This document shows, one piece after another, positions 1 to 8,211 of a stretch of 64,000 nucleotides of DNA. Within the stretch, counting starts at the first letter, position 1, and each line of letters starts with the position of its first letter. The DNA comes from Clostridia bacterium. GTDB taxonomy: Bacteria > Bacillota > Clostridia > Christensenellales > Borkfalkiaceae. Location: contig CAAGNQ010000010.1 in assembly GCA_900771345.1 (NCBI GenBank), forward strand, positions 1 through 64,000. The letters run 5' to 3'. A program made the translations under genes and the position numbers. The notes beneath the pieces are model-generated. The model was not told the DNA's origin. It was given only the letters and a program-made list of their open reading frames with translations, and made no database searches.

Positions 1-2352
1 CCTTTAGACGTTTATTGTGACGATAATCTTACGGCAATCGTTCAAAACAAAAAACTTTTGGTTTATAACAACGGGCAGTTTTTGCAGACTGACGCTTTGG
101 ATTTTACCACCTTAAATCAGGTTAAAAGACTTAATCAAACAACACTTTTAGTTATTGATAATGCTATAGTTTATTCTTTTGATATAACGACCAAATCTAA
201 AAAAGAACTGACGGACACTTCGGCTAAAACGATAAGTGGCAAGGAGTTTGATTTAAATTCAGAATATCTGGTTACTGCGTTTGGTACAGACGGGCACGTT
301 TATAAAATTTCTAACGATGGTTTCTCAAGGCAATCGCAATCGTTTACGGTTACTTACGATAAGCCAATTGCACTTAACGATAAGAACGAAGTTTTCTTCG
401 TTAACAACAATAAAATTTGCAAAAAACTATTAGGCTCAGCCGAAAAAGAAGTGGAAATTTGCACTGCTAACCCCAGCAAGATGATTGCGAACGACAGGTT
501 TGTTTTCTTTATTCAAAACTCTGATATATATAAGGTAGATATCGCCACGAATGAAAAGACTAAACTTGAATTTTCAGATATTGATGATAAATATAAACTC
601 GGCTGTATGATAGACTCGCCTATAGGCATTTCTTTTAAGGGTGAAAATCTTCTTATTACGGACGAAAGTTCTATTCAGGAATTTTCTATTTCTAGTAAAA
701 CGCTTACCTTTACGGGTTATGCAATTTCAAAAGATAGAAGCGCCTATAACAGAGTTGGTGTGGACGCTTTCGAGGTGGAGAAGTTTGGTAACGTTATAGG
801 CGTACTAGATAAATATAAGTTTATGATTTACCAACAAAATTCTAGCGATATTTATGCGAGAGAGAACTATAAAAACTATTTTGCCGAAGACTTTGATTCA
901 AAAATGCCAACCTCTTTTGCGCTAGGCAAAAATAAGGTGCTTTTAACCTTTGATGGAAACACTTCTTTAAGCAGTATGAGAGTGCTTGACCTAGAGAGTG
1001 GAAAAGTTTCTGATGAAAGCATTAAAATCTCTGATGATAATATTATTAAAGATACCTGTTATCAGAGTGGTTATTTTTACGCTCTTATATCAAGTGGCGC
1101 TTCTTATTCTATTTACAAGTTTGACGAAGCGACTATGCAAAGCGAAAAACTCACTCTTAACTTAAACGCGCCTATCTGCATGTCGGTTGACGTTAGAGGT
1201 AACGTTTATATCGCCACCGACTCAAACGTAATGGCGTACTACAAATCGGCAAATAACACCTATACTCAAAAAACTCTTGTATCTGCTAGTGGCACTAAGA
1301 AAATGATAAACGACCTAACTGGAAAACTCTTCGTGCTTAACGGCAACGGCATCAACTATATCGAAGGAAATTCATTAGTTTCGACATATAGCCAATCGCT
1401 GACCGAAGAACAAATAACCTCCTTTTCGTTCGACTTTATTGATAGCGACGTTTATTGCATTTATCAAGGAGAAGAAATTCTTTCCAAAGTAACTGGACTT
1501 GAAAATATTTCAATATCATCAATAACCAAGCCCGACTCGTTTATTACAACTGGAAAAAATGCAGACACTTCAACCTTAAAAATTTATTCCAAGAAGCAGG
1601 GTGCTAACGCATATCTAGTTGAAAGCCTAAATAACGGAGGGTTTAAGTTTAACAGTTTAATCCAAAAAGCAGACGACTACGTTTATATTTGCGATATTCC
1701 TTTAACTAATGATTACACCATTTGTGCTCTTGCAACTAATAAAGGAATTGCTCTCATTGATAAAAAAGACCTGTCAATAGTTAACGTGGCTCTTTCCTCT
1801 GCGCCACAAACGGCATATACTACAACTGGAGTCAATATGTATTTCTTGCCTGTTTTAACCTTAGACAGCGACTTTTCTTTAACGGACGGCAATACGATAA
1901 GGCTAAACAAATCGGTTTTAATAAACCCTGAAAAGCAGTTTACTTCGTTAGGTAGAGAGTTTTACTTTGCGTCGGCAACGGTTAACGGGGTGAATTATAA
2001 AGGATACGTGCCTGTATCTTTTACTGCCGATGTCTTGACCGAAATCTTTACGTTTGATGAATACAAACTAGAAAAAGTTAATAAAACGACCTTGTATTCA
2101 GATAGTGAGTTAACTGAAAAATTATTTGATATCCCTGACGGACAAAGAATAAAAGTTTTCAATATGGAAAACGGATTATGCCAAGTTTCGGTTATTGATT
2201 ATAACGGCACTAATTATATAGGATATATAAGTGCAAACGCCATTAAAAATCCTGCTAAAGATTGGGCTCTCTCTATAGTAATTATTTTCGCCGTAGTCAT
2301 TTGTTCTTTCAGCACGGCAATCTTCTTTATAACTAAAAGAAAACTTAAATAA
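1..2352 (+). CDS. Membrane-anchored beta-propeller-like surface protein, 5' end outside window
   Basis: The reading frame is open from the first base, so the true start lies upstream; a TTG at 58 is only an internal codon. The visible 783 residues consist mainly of short repeating beta-strand segments of the kind seen in propeller proteins, with no enzymatic motif that I recognise. After about residue 690 there is an SH3-like stretch (YSDSELTEKLF, DGQRIKVFN, YIGYIS). One membrane helix follows near the C-terminus (WALSIVIIFAVVICSF) with a basic RKLK tail, which suggests an extracytoplasmic domain anchored C-terminally and an N-terminal signal peptide off the window. A terminator follows directly. 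The function is unknown; the fold is inferred from pattern only. Confidence 0.75.
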   Translation, partial: PLDVYCDDNLTAIVQNKKLLVYNNGQFLQTDALDFTTLNQVKRLNQTTLLVIDNAIVYSFDITTKSKKELTDTSAKTISGKEFDLNSEYLVTAFGTDGHVYKISNDGFSRQSQSFTVTYDKPIALNDKNEVFFVNNNKICKKLLGSAEKEVEICTANPSKMIANDRFVFFIQNSDIYKVDIATNEKTKLEFSDIDDKYKLGCMIDSPIGISFKGENLLITDESSIQEFSISSKTLTFTGYAISKDRSAYNRVGVDAFEVEKFGNVIGVLDKYKFMIYQQNSSDIYARENYKNYFAEDFDSKMPTSFALGKNKVLLTFDGNTSLSSMRVLDLESGKVSDESIKISDDNIIKDTCYQSGYFYALISSGASYSIYKFDEATMQSEKLTLNLNAPICMSVDVRGNVYIATDSNVMAYYKSANNTYTQKTLVSASGTKKMINDLTGKLFVLNGNGINYIEGNSLVSTYSQSLTEEQITSFSFDFIDSDVYCIYQGEEILSKVTGLENISISSITKPDSFITTGKNADTSTLKIYSKKQGANAYLVESLNNGGFKFNSLIQKADDYVYICDIPLTNDYTICALATNKGIALIDKKDLSIVNVALSSAPQTAYTTTGVNMYFLPVLTLDSDFSLTDGNTIRLNKSVLINPEKQFTSLGREFYFASATVNGVNYKGYVPVSFTADVLTEIFTFDEYKLEKVNKTTLYSDSELTEKLFDIPDGQRIKVFNMENGLCQVSVIDYNGTNYIGYISANAIKNPAKDWALSIVIIFAVVICSFSTAIFFITKRKLK

Positions 2353-2365
2353 ATTAGCCAAAAAA

Positions 2366-2404
2366 ATAAACCTGATATGATTAGTTTCATATCAGGTTTT
2401 TTGT
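2366..2404. terminator. Bidirectional intrinsic terminator
   Basis: Perfect 13-bp stem, 2368-2380 with 2387-2399, with a run of A before it and a run of T after it. It can therefore end transcription of the plus-strand surface protein and of the converging minus-strand SSB-like gene. Confidence 0.9.
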
Positions 2405-2405
2405 T

Positions 2406-3110
2406 TTATTCAATATATGCATTTTCATCCTGCTCGCTATTAAACGAATAACCTAAAATGCTAAACTCTTCATCAGCATCAAAATTGTCTGCATTCTCGT
2501 ACGCTGCAAGTTTGCTTATAGACACTTCGTACGCCGTCATAATTTTAACGTCGTCATCACTAATCTTCTTTTGATATTCTCGGCTTTGAATTCGCCCACT
2601 TACTGCAATCTTTTCGCCTACCTCAAGATTTTTTGCAAATCTTGCATTTCTTCCCCACGCTATACACGGAATATAATCAGATTTATTATACGAGCGATTA
2701 ACGGCAATCAAGAGGTCTGCAATCTCCCTATTAAAAGGTGTGGTTCTATATATAGGTGGCTTGCAAATATACCCCGTTAAAACAATGCTATTCGGATTTT
2801 TAGACACAACGTCGTCTAAAATTTCTCTAACAAAAACGGTCAGCATAAGTTTGCTTTTTCCATCAACCAGTTTATTATAACTACGGAACTGTCCAAGCGC
2901 GTTTATGGTAGTGCCAACTTTTAAGTCCTTGTCACAAATAAGCCTTTCGGAAATAGTTACAGGTAAAATATCACCGTGACCGGATAGGCGTTTGACCAAA
3001 ACGTTCATTTCGTAAAAGCCCTCTCCATAAACCTCGTGAGAAAATTCTGCATCCGTTACTATTTCTCCACTGATAAAGACTTTGTTGTTTTTTTCTGCAT
3101 AATAGTTCAT
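2406..3110 (-). CDS. Single-stranded DNA-binding protein with two OB domains
   Basis: About 234 residues with two consecutive OB-fold segments. The first covers roughly residues 10-100 (VFISGEIVTDAEF, then a strand-rich stretch). The second covers roughly 105-200 and is the more recognisable SSB domain (NSIVLTGYICKPP, FNREIADLLIAVNRSY, YIPCIAWGRNARF, VSGRIQSREYQKK). An acidic tail follows, as in SSBs that recruit partners, although the C-terminus (ENAYIE) is not the classic DDDIPF type. I chose the ATG at 3110: GGAGGAAAC lies just upstream, while the TTG at 3125 sits before that ribosome site. A double-OB architecture resembles primosomal SSB-like proteins of Clostridia. The gene is followed by a shared terminator and preceded by a PdaB-like gene 24 nt away, so the two may be co-transcribed. 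Confidence 0.8.
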   Translation of the reverse strand: MNYYAEKNNKVFISGEIVTDAEFSHEVYGEGFYEMNVLVKRLSGHGDILPVTISERLICDKDLKVGTTINALGQFRSYNKLVDGKSKLMLTVFVREILDDVVSKNPNSIVLTGYICKPPIYRTTPFNREIADLLIAVNRSYNKSDYIPCIAWGRNARFAKNLEVGEKIAVSGRIQSREYQKKISDDDVKIMTAYEVSISKLAAYENADNFDADEEFSILGYSFNSEQDENAYIE

Positions 3111-3134
3111 ATATGTTTCCTCCAAATGAATTTC

Positions 3135-3893
3135 CTATAAGTTAGATATTTGCGAGCCGTCGTTTGCGATATAGTAATTATTTTTGTATATCAGTTCGCC
3201 TATCGGCACGAATGAGTACCCCTCGCCCTTTAACTTTCGTATAATGCTTTTAAGCGCGTCTGCCGTGTGCAATCCTTGATTATGAAACAAAACGATAGAA
3301 CCGTTTTTGACCTTGGAGGTAACCCTGCTTTCAATTTGGCTAGCCGATAGGTTTTTCCAGTCAAGACTATCTACGTCCCATTGAATTGTATATAATCCCA
3401 TTTGGCTTGCCGTAGTTAAAAGCAGGTCGTCATAATCGCCGTAGGGTGCACGAAAAAGAGTTACCTTTTTTCCGGTTATATCTTCGATTGCTTTAATCGA
3501 AGAAGATAATTCCTTTTCAATTGCAGTGTTTTCAAGTTTGCTCATATACGGGTGAGTTGAGGAGTGAGTGCCTATTTCGTGACCAAACTCACTTATCTTT
3601 TTCACGTAATCTTTATGCTTGTTAGTCCAAAATTCTACCATAAAAAAAGTGCAAAGTATATCTTCTTCACTCATAATTGATAAAAGTTTATCAGTATAAT
3701 CAACTCCCCAAGCGCAATCAAAAGATATTGCAATCTTTTTTTCAGGAGTATCCACTCTGTAAATAGGCAGTTTCTTTTTTGCAAAACTAAAAACGGTTGC
3801 AGAGCCTGCGCATAAAAAACAAATTAAAACAACCGATATAATAAGTGAAACAGCCACTAGTAAACCTTTCCTCTTAAAGATTGCAAAATACAT
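3135..3893 (-). CDS. pdaB: PdaB-like polysaccharide deacetylase (membrane-anchored)
   Basis: A 252-residue protein with one N-terminal hydrophobic anchor (LLVAVSLIISVVLICFLCAG) followed by a NodB-type deacetylase domain. Motifs seen: the catalytic-base region ISFDCAWG near residue 72, the metal-binding histidines in HSSTHP, the RAPYGDYD motif, and a late LFHNQG histidine segment. In PdaB-type proteins the second Asp of the FDD motif is replaced, as here (FDC). B. subtilis PdaB acts on cortex or cell-wall peptidoglycan in sporulation; whether this organism sporulates cannot be told from this window. It probably works outside the membrane on peptidoglycan or a surface glycan. The symbol is assigned by motif similarity, so orthology is moderately sure. 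Confidence 0.8.
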   Translation of the reverse strand: MYFAIFKRKGLLVAVSLIISVVLICFLCAGSATVFSFAKKKLPIYRVDTPEKKIAISFDCAWGVDYTDKLLSIMSEEDILCTFFMVEFWTNKHKDYVKKISEFGHEIGTHSSTHPYMSKLENTAIEKELSSSIKAIEDITGKKVTLFRAPYGDYDDLLLTTASQMGLYTIQWDVDSLDWKNLSASQIESRVTSKVKNGSIVLFHNQGLHTADALKSIIRKLKGEGYSFVPIGELIYKNNYYIANDGSQISNL

Positions 3894-4021
3894 TGTACTA
3901 AATTCCTTTTGTCAAATTATAGATAACTTTGTTTGTTTTTTTCTTATTTTAGCATAAATTAACAAGTAGTACGCTTACGTTTATTTTTATGTGATAACTA
4001 GGTCTAATATGAGATTTAAAA

Positions 4022-4052
4022 TAAAAAAAGACAGAAAAATTTCTGTCTTAAT
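4022..4052 (-). terminator. Intrinsic terminator after small membrane gene
   Basis: 9-bp arms (4029-4037 with 4040-4048) followed on the minus strand by seven T residues. It lies 21 nt after the stop of the 68-residue gene at 4073. Confidence 0.8.
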
Positions 4053-4072
4053 CTTTATAATTTCAATCCTTT

Positions 4073-4279
4073 TTATTCCTCGTCTTTTGCCTCTTTAACG
4101 ATTAGGGTTAGAAGTATTCCTGCCCACCAAAATATTACGCCTATCCAAAACCACATAACCTCATTTATCTCTTTATCCTTTTTATGAACGAGCTCACAAG
4201 TTACTCTGCCACATACGTAACTTATTGCTCCATAAATCACAATTCCTATTAACACTAATAAAATATAAAGAAAAATCAT
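4073..4279 (-). CDS. Small two-helix membrane protein of unknown function
   Basis: A 68-residue protein with a strong ribosome site (AGAGGAGG, 8 nt before ATG) and its own terminator, so it is probably real. Two hydrophobic helices are visible: residues 2-22 (IFLYILLVLIGIVIYGAISY) and about 41-61 (VMWFWIGVIFWWAGILLTLIV). They are separated by a charged loop with Lys/Asp/Glu, and the tail is acidic (KEAKDEE). The aromatic-rich second helix resembles that of PLD-nuclease-N-type small membrane proteins, but similarity is too weak to name a family. Neighbours (a PdaB-like deacetylase and a TVP38 protein) point only to the envelope. Confidence 0.7.
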   Translation of the reverse strand: MIFLYILLVLIGIVIYGAISYVCGRVTCELVHKKDKEINEVMWFWIGVIFWWAGILLTLIVKEAKDEE

Positions 4280-4354
4280 ATTGTATCCTCCTCTTTACTT
4301 ATTATTATATCCCTTATTTTTTATATTGTCAATATTTTCTTGGTTTTTAGCATC

Positions 4355-5089
4355 TTATTTTTTGTGTTTTATAAATATTTTGTCAATAAAACGTAAAAAG
4401 GTGCTATTTAACTTGTCTGCATATTTTATAGCTAGAACAAATGATATTAGCAAAAGAATTCCCAAAGCAATAAGCACACATAGTCCCCAGCCGTGATAAG
4501 GAATTAACTCCCCTGACATAAAAATCAGCGTTCCCCCGATAGAAGTTGCCCTCGTGATTACTTGCATAATAATAAAGGTCAGCCACGATACAGGCAAAAC
4601 GCCGGCTATCGCACACAAAATGTCGTCGGGAAAAAGTGGCAAAAGAAATGCAAAAAACAAGAATACCGTTTCTCTGCCCTTAAGTTTTTTTATCCACTTT
4701 TCAGCTTTATCCTTTCCACCAGCAACCCAATTTATATACGGCCTACCGATTAACCTGCCGAGCAAAAATGCCACCATTCCTCCTATAAACATACCTATAT
4801 AAGAGTATACAAACGAAAGAATAGGCCCAAAAATATAACTTCCTGCTAAAATAGTTATCGTGCCGGGAATAGGAATTAAGGTTACTTGCGCAAAAGATAT
4901 TAGAATAAACACGAGTGGTGCAAGCGCACCCGTACCCTCAATAAATTGTTGAATTTCCTCTCTTGAAAGTTCGTTCCAGCCGAGCAAATGAAAAACTAGA
5001 TAGCCCACGCCTATTATCGCCAATACTACTGCGCAAGAAAAAAGAAGTTTTTTTATAATATTTTTGCTATCCTGACTTAATTTTTTCAT
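4355..5089 (-). CDS. TVP38/TMEM64 (VTT domain, DedA-like) membrane protein
   Basis: A 244-residue polytopic membrane protein with about six hydrophobic segments. The VTT core is visible: a re-entrant region with a Pro-Gly-rich motif (TLIPIPGTITILAGSYIFGP, about residues 69-88), the GGMVAFLLGRLIGRP segment, and the downstream LLPLFPDDILCAIAGV stretch. Family members (TVP38/TMEM64, DedA) are linked to lipid scrambling and membrane homeostasis; the substrate is not established for bacterial members. It appears to be transcribed alone. Its start codon has only a weak upstream AGGT element. I am confident of the family, not of a precise role. Confidence 0.88.
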   Translation of the reverse strand: MKKLSQDSKNIIKKLLFSCAVVLAIIGVGYLVFHLLGWNELSREEIQQFIEGTGALAPLVFILISFAQVTLIPIPGTITILAGSYIFGPILSFVYSYIGMFIGGMVAFLLGRLIGRPYINWVAGGKDKAEKWIKKLKGRETVFLFFAFLLPLFPDDILCAIAGVLPVSWLTFIIMQVITRATSIGGTLIFMSGELIPYHGWGLCVLIALGILLLISFVLAIKYADKLNSTFLRFIDKIFIKHKK

Positions 5090-5155
5090 ATTATACCTAT
5101 TTTTATTATACTCTTATTTAGGCTAAATTACAATTTTTTTAATTTAATTTTAAAA

Positions 5156-5184
5156 TATAAGGCGTGAAATGTATTCACGCCTTT
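5156..5184 (-). terminator. Intrinsic terminator downstream of reverse rubrerythrin
   Basis: An 8-bp GC-rich stem (ggcgtgaa/ttcacgcc, 5161-5181). On the minus strand it is followed by an AT-rich, T-containing tract. It lies 40 nt after the rubrerythrin stop codon. Confidence 0.75.
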
Positions 5185-5220
5185 TATCAACCTATTAAAA
5201 TTTTTATATCTTAATAAAAA

Positions 5221-5766
5221 TTATTTGCCAAAATATCTCTTTAGCAAACCTTCAAACGCCTTGCCATGTCTTGCCTCGTCACGCGCCATCTCGTGAACGG
5301 TATCATGAATAGCGTCAAGATTTAATTCTTTTGCTCTCTTTGCAAGTTCAAATTTTCCTGCCGTTGCCCCGTTTTCTGCCTCGACTCTCATCTCAAGGTT
5401 CTTTTTAGTTGAATCGGTAACAACCTCGCCTAAAAGTTCAGCAAACTTCGCAGCGTGCTCTGCCTCTTCGTAAGCTGCCTTTTCCCAATATAGCCCGATT
5501 TCAGGATAACCTTCTCTATGCGCAACTCTTGCCATTGCAAGATACATTCCAACTTCCGTGCACTCACCTGTAAAATTCATTCTAAGCCCCTCAATAATTT
5601 CAGGGTCAACTCCCTTAGCAACTCCAACAACGTGTTCTGCCGCCCATGCACGGTCTTCAGCCTGCTCGTTAAACTTTATAGCAGGTGCATTGCATTGAGG
5701 GCATCTTTCAGGTGCTGAATCTCCCTCGTGAACGTATCCACAAATAGTACAAACAAATTTTTTCAT
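5221..5766 (-). CDS. Reverse rubrerythrin (N-terminal rubredoxin plus ferritin-like diiron domain)
   Basis: A 181-residue peroxide-reducing enzyme. The rubredoxin Fe-Cys4 site is at the N-terminus (C6-x2-C9 and C22-x2-C25). The ferritin-like diiron domain follows, with Glu/His ligands visible in GECTEVGMYLAMARVAHREG, YEEAEHAAKF and DEARHG. Classical rubrerythrins carry the rubredoxin at the C-terminus; this reversed order is the revRbr type known as an NADH peroxidase component in clostridia. A good Shine-Dalgarno sequence (AAGGAGAA) precedes the ATG. It lies 40 nt downstream of perR on the same strand, so it is probably expressed from the PerR-controlled promoter at 6217-6245 and derepressed by peroxide. 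Confidence 0.95.
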   Translation of the reverse strand: MKKFVCTICGYVHEGDSAPERCPQCNAPAIKFNEQAEDRAWAAEHVVGVAKGVDPEIIEGLRMNFTGECTEVGMYLAMARVAHREGYPEIGLYWEKAAYEEAEHAAKFAELLGEVVTDSTKKNLEMRVEAENGATAGKFELAKRAKELNLDAIHDTVHEMARDEARHGKAFEGLLKRYFGK

Positions 5767-5806
5767 ATTCTTCTCCTTTTTGGCATCTCGCCTTAACTTT
5801 TAAATT

Positions 5807-6172
5807 TTATTTATTACATTCGGCACATAGACCGTAGTAAACACACTTTTCTTCTCTTACCATTAGCCCCAGTTGCTCTAACTCTTTAGGAGTTTTTGCA
5901 GGCCTAAATAAATCGATTATCTTTCCACAGTTCTGACAAATAAAGTGACTGTGACGAGTTATATCCCCATCGTAATGCAACCTCTTATCTTCGGTTTCTA
6001 TGGTTAAAATATCACCTTCGTCGGCAAGAAGTTTTAAATTCCTATAAACAGTTCCTAAACTTATATTCTGGTCAACCTCCCTACAAGACGAGTATATCAT
6101 ATCTGCAGTCGGGTGGTCGCATCTTCCTTTTATTATCTCTCTAACAAGTTCCCTTTGCCTTGAATATCTCAT
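5807..6172 (-). CDS. perR: PerR-type peroxide-sensing Fur-family repressor
   Basis: A 121-residue Fur-family regulator, about 20 residues shorter at the N-terminus than B. subtilis PerR. A winged-helix domain (residues 5-60) contains HPTAD with His20. The structural zinc site has C79-x2-C82 and C116-x2-C119. The regulatory metal ligands of PerR are all recognisable: H20, D68, H74, H76 and D87. An Asp at the D87 position is the feature that allows Fe-dependent peroxide sensing in PerR. It is adjacent to a peroxide-reducing reverse rubrerythrin, and a palindromic operator lies over its own transcription start, so autoregulation is likely. Ribosome site AAAGGAG, 8 nt before ATG. Confidence 0.92.
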   Translation of the reverse strand: MRYSRQRELVREIIKGRCDHPTADMIYSSCREVDQNISLGTVYRNLKLLADEGDILTIETEDKRLHYDGDITRHSHFICQNCGKIIDLFRPAKTPKELEQLGLMVREEKCVYYGLCAECNK

Positions 6173-6200
6173 TATCCTTACTCCTTTTGAAAGCGTTATC

Positions 6201-6213
6201 AGTAATGATTACT
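6201..6213. promoter_or_regulatory. Probable PerR/Fur-type operator
   Basis: A perfect 13-bp palindrome, AGTAATGATTACT, 3 bp downstream of the -10 box and covering the expected start site. Its length and AT-rich 6-1-6 symmetry resemble Fur/PerR boxes, so binding by the adjacent PerR would block transcription. The match to a specific B. subtilis Per box is partial. Confidence 0.65.
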
Positions 6214-6216
6214 ATT

Positions 6217-6245
6217 ATTATAATCAGCAAAACGGATTTTGTCAA
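6217..6245 (-). promoter_or_regulatory. Consensus sigma-A promoter of perR-rubrerythrin
   Basis: On the minus strand TTGACA (6245-6240) and TATAAT (6222-6217) are separated by exactly 17 nt, matching the housekeeping consensus at every position. It points at perR, 45 nt upstream of its ATG. Confidence 0.9.
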
Positions 6246-6273
6246 GTACTTTTTAGAAAATTTTTAATAATTT

Positions 6274-8073
6274 TTATAAATTTTCTAGTTGGTCAAGCCA
6301 GAGTTTACTAATTGCGTCTGACGGCATAGAAAAACCTACTCTTGGAGATAAAGAAATTTCGGTTGCCATAACGCCGTCCGGCATGCAAGAGCGCTTAAAT
6401 TGTTGTGTGAAAAATCTTCTTACAAAAATCTTTAGCCATTTTAGAATTGTTTTTGCATCAAACTCGCCTTCAAACGTGTTTACTGCTATATGATAAATCT
6501 TTCTCGGCGAAAAACCTCTCTTTAACATATTATATATAAAGAAGTCGTGCAAAATGTACGGCCCGACAATATCTTCGGTTACCTGCTTAATAGTATTATT
6601 TTCTGACGGAATGAGTTCAGGGCTCACAGGCGTATCCAAAATATCTAAAAGAGTTGCTTTTTTCTTGCCCTTTGAAATCCTTGCCGTGTATTCTGTTAGG
6701 TGGCGAACTAAAGTTTTAGGAATAGACGCATTAACTGCATACATGCTCATATGGTCACCGTTATAAGTTGCAAAACCGAGGGCAAGTTCTGACAAGTCAC
6801 CAGTACCCACCACGAATCCATTATGCATATTTGCAGTATCCATAAGCACTTGAGTGCGCTCTCTAGCCTGTGCATTTTCGTATGCAGGGTCGTGAGATTT
6901 TCCGTCGTGACCAATGTCTTTTAAGTGCCTTGTAACAGATTTGGTTATGTCTATCTTCTTTATGGAAACTCCGTAACTTTTTGCGAGTTTTATGCTATTT
7001 TCCAGTGTTCTTGAAGTAGTGCCGTAGCAGGGCATAGTGAGAGCCAGAATATCCTTTTTATCTCTTTTTAGAATACTCATTGCTCTATCGCAAACGATAA
7101 GCGCAAGCGTTGAGTCAAGCCCACCGGATAGTCCCAAAACTACCTTGTTTGCATTAGTGTGCGCTATTCTTCTTGCAAGACCTTGAGCCTGAATTTCAAT
7201 AATTAAATCCTCCTCACCACTTTTAACAAAAGGCAAGCGCTCGTATTTTCTATTAGTCTGCCCATTAATCTGCTGACTGAAACTTATAGTGACACTACTT
7301 TCCTCTATATTTTTTTTGTGCGCTTTAATCGATAAATCGACGTCAGCAATAATATATTTATCAGCAAAAGGCTTGCTTTTTTTCAAAACCTCTCCCTTTT
7401 CAGCAATAAGGCTAAACCCCGAGAAAACAAAATCTGTTGTAGATTCCCCAATTCCAGAGTTGCAACTAACAAAGGCACAATCAAATTCTTTTGATATATA
7501 TTCTACAGAACGTTTTATGCTCTCGTCAATGCCTGAATATTCGTTTTGAGAAATAATATTTACGATAAGCGAGCAGTTTTTATAATCAAGGTTATTGTTT
7601 TTCTTCTCTCCTACGATAACTCCAACCCTCATTTTATCCATTAATTCATTCTTCAAAATTAAATTATTGCCAAATAAAACATCCTTATATTCGCCAATAT
7701 TTATTCTCCTTACAGTCTGGTTTTCACTATCTGATACAACCCCTAAAATCTCGCCGTTAAACATGCACACAGCCGTGCTAAAAATTACACCCTCAACTAT
7801 AAGTGGTGCACCGATAAATACGAGCATATTCTTGCCCTCTAAGTATCTAGCGATATTAATAAGTGCCCTTTCCACCCTGTCGATTAAAACCTCGTAACCC
7901 AAAAGGTCGTTTGCAGTCGAACCGGTTAAAACGAGTTCAGGAAAAACCACCACCTCTGCATCTTTGCTTTTAGCAAACTCCAACTGACTTATGATTGATT
8001 TTTCATTAAAATCCACGTCACACACTTTTATTTCTGGCGAAATTGCCATAGTTTTTACATACCCAAAATTCAT
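6274..8073 (-). CDS. nadE: NAD+ synthase with degenerate N-terminal glutaminase (nitrilase-fold) domain
   Basis: 599 residues from the ATG at 8073 (AAAGGTG upstream; a GTG three codons earlier lies inside that site). The C-terminal half is a normal NAD synthetase, with the P-loop-like SGGLDST motif at 316-322 and later motifs ENAQARERTQVLMDTAN and VGTGDLSELALGFATYNGDH. The N-terminal half should be a C-N hydrolase supplying ammonia from glutamine. Its catalytic Glu is present (VVFPEL, E46). However, the segment that normally carries the catalytic Lys (GVVPKT followed by LPNY..FYE.R) reads GVVSDS and is shortened, and the usual ICEDLW motif with the nucleophilic Cys reads IVGEKK. The domain therefore looks inactive, and the protein is about 40 residues shorter than typical clostridial NadE. 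It probably uses free ammonia. Confidence 0.92.
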   Translation of the reverse strand: MNFGYVKTMAISPEIKVCDVDFNEKSIISQLEFAKSKDAEVVVFPELVLTGSTANDLLGYEVLIDRVERALINIARYLEGKNMLVFIGAPLIVEGVIFSTAVCMFNGEILGVVSDSENQTVRRINIGEYKDVLFGNNLILKNELMDKMRVGVIVGEKKNNNLDYKNCSLIVNIISQNEYSGIDESIKRSVEYISKEFDCAFVSCNSGIGESTTDFVFSGFSLIAEKGEVLKKSKPFADKYIIADVDLSIKAHKKNIEESSVTISFSQQINGQTNRKYERLPFVKSGEEDLIIEIQAQGLARRIAHTNANKVVLGLSGGLDSTLALIVCDRAMSILKRDKKDILALTMPCYGTTSRTLENSIKLAKSYGVSIKKIDITKSVTRHLKDIGHDGKSHDPAYENAQARERTQVLMDTANMHNGFVVGTGDLSELALGFATYNGDHMSMYAVNASIPKTLVRHLTEYTARISKGKKKATLLDILDTPVSPELIPSENNTIKQVTEDIVGPYILHDFFIYNMLKRGFSPRKIYHIAVNTFEGEFDAKTILKWLKIFVRRFFTQQFKRSCMPDGVMATEISLSPRVGFSMPSDAISKLWLDQLENL

Positions 8074-8157
8074 AAAATTCACCTTTTTAGAGTTTTTTCG
8101 ATTGTTTGCAAATTCATTTTACACCAAAAATTAATAAAATGCAATGATTTTTAAAAA

Positions 8158-8195
8158 ATAAAAGAGCAAAATTTAGCGTTTTTGCTCTTTTTTGT
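8158..8195. terminator. Intrinsic terminator downstream of galE
   Basis: A hairpin with agagcaaaa/ttttgctct arms between 8163 and 8190. A/T tracts lie on both sides, so it could act on either strand. It is 17 nt after the galE stop and would separate galE from nadE. Confidence 0.75.
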
Positions 8196-8211
8196 GTTTT
8201 TTATTAAAAAT

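Noticed and set aside
1713..1910. Antisense reading frames of 60-160 codons throughout genes (also, for example, 10060-10359 and 22722-23207)
   Set aside because: They lie opposite recognised genes, lack ribosome sites and have no recognisable domains.
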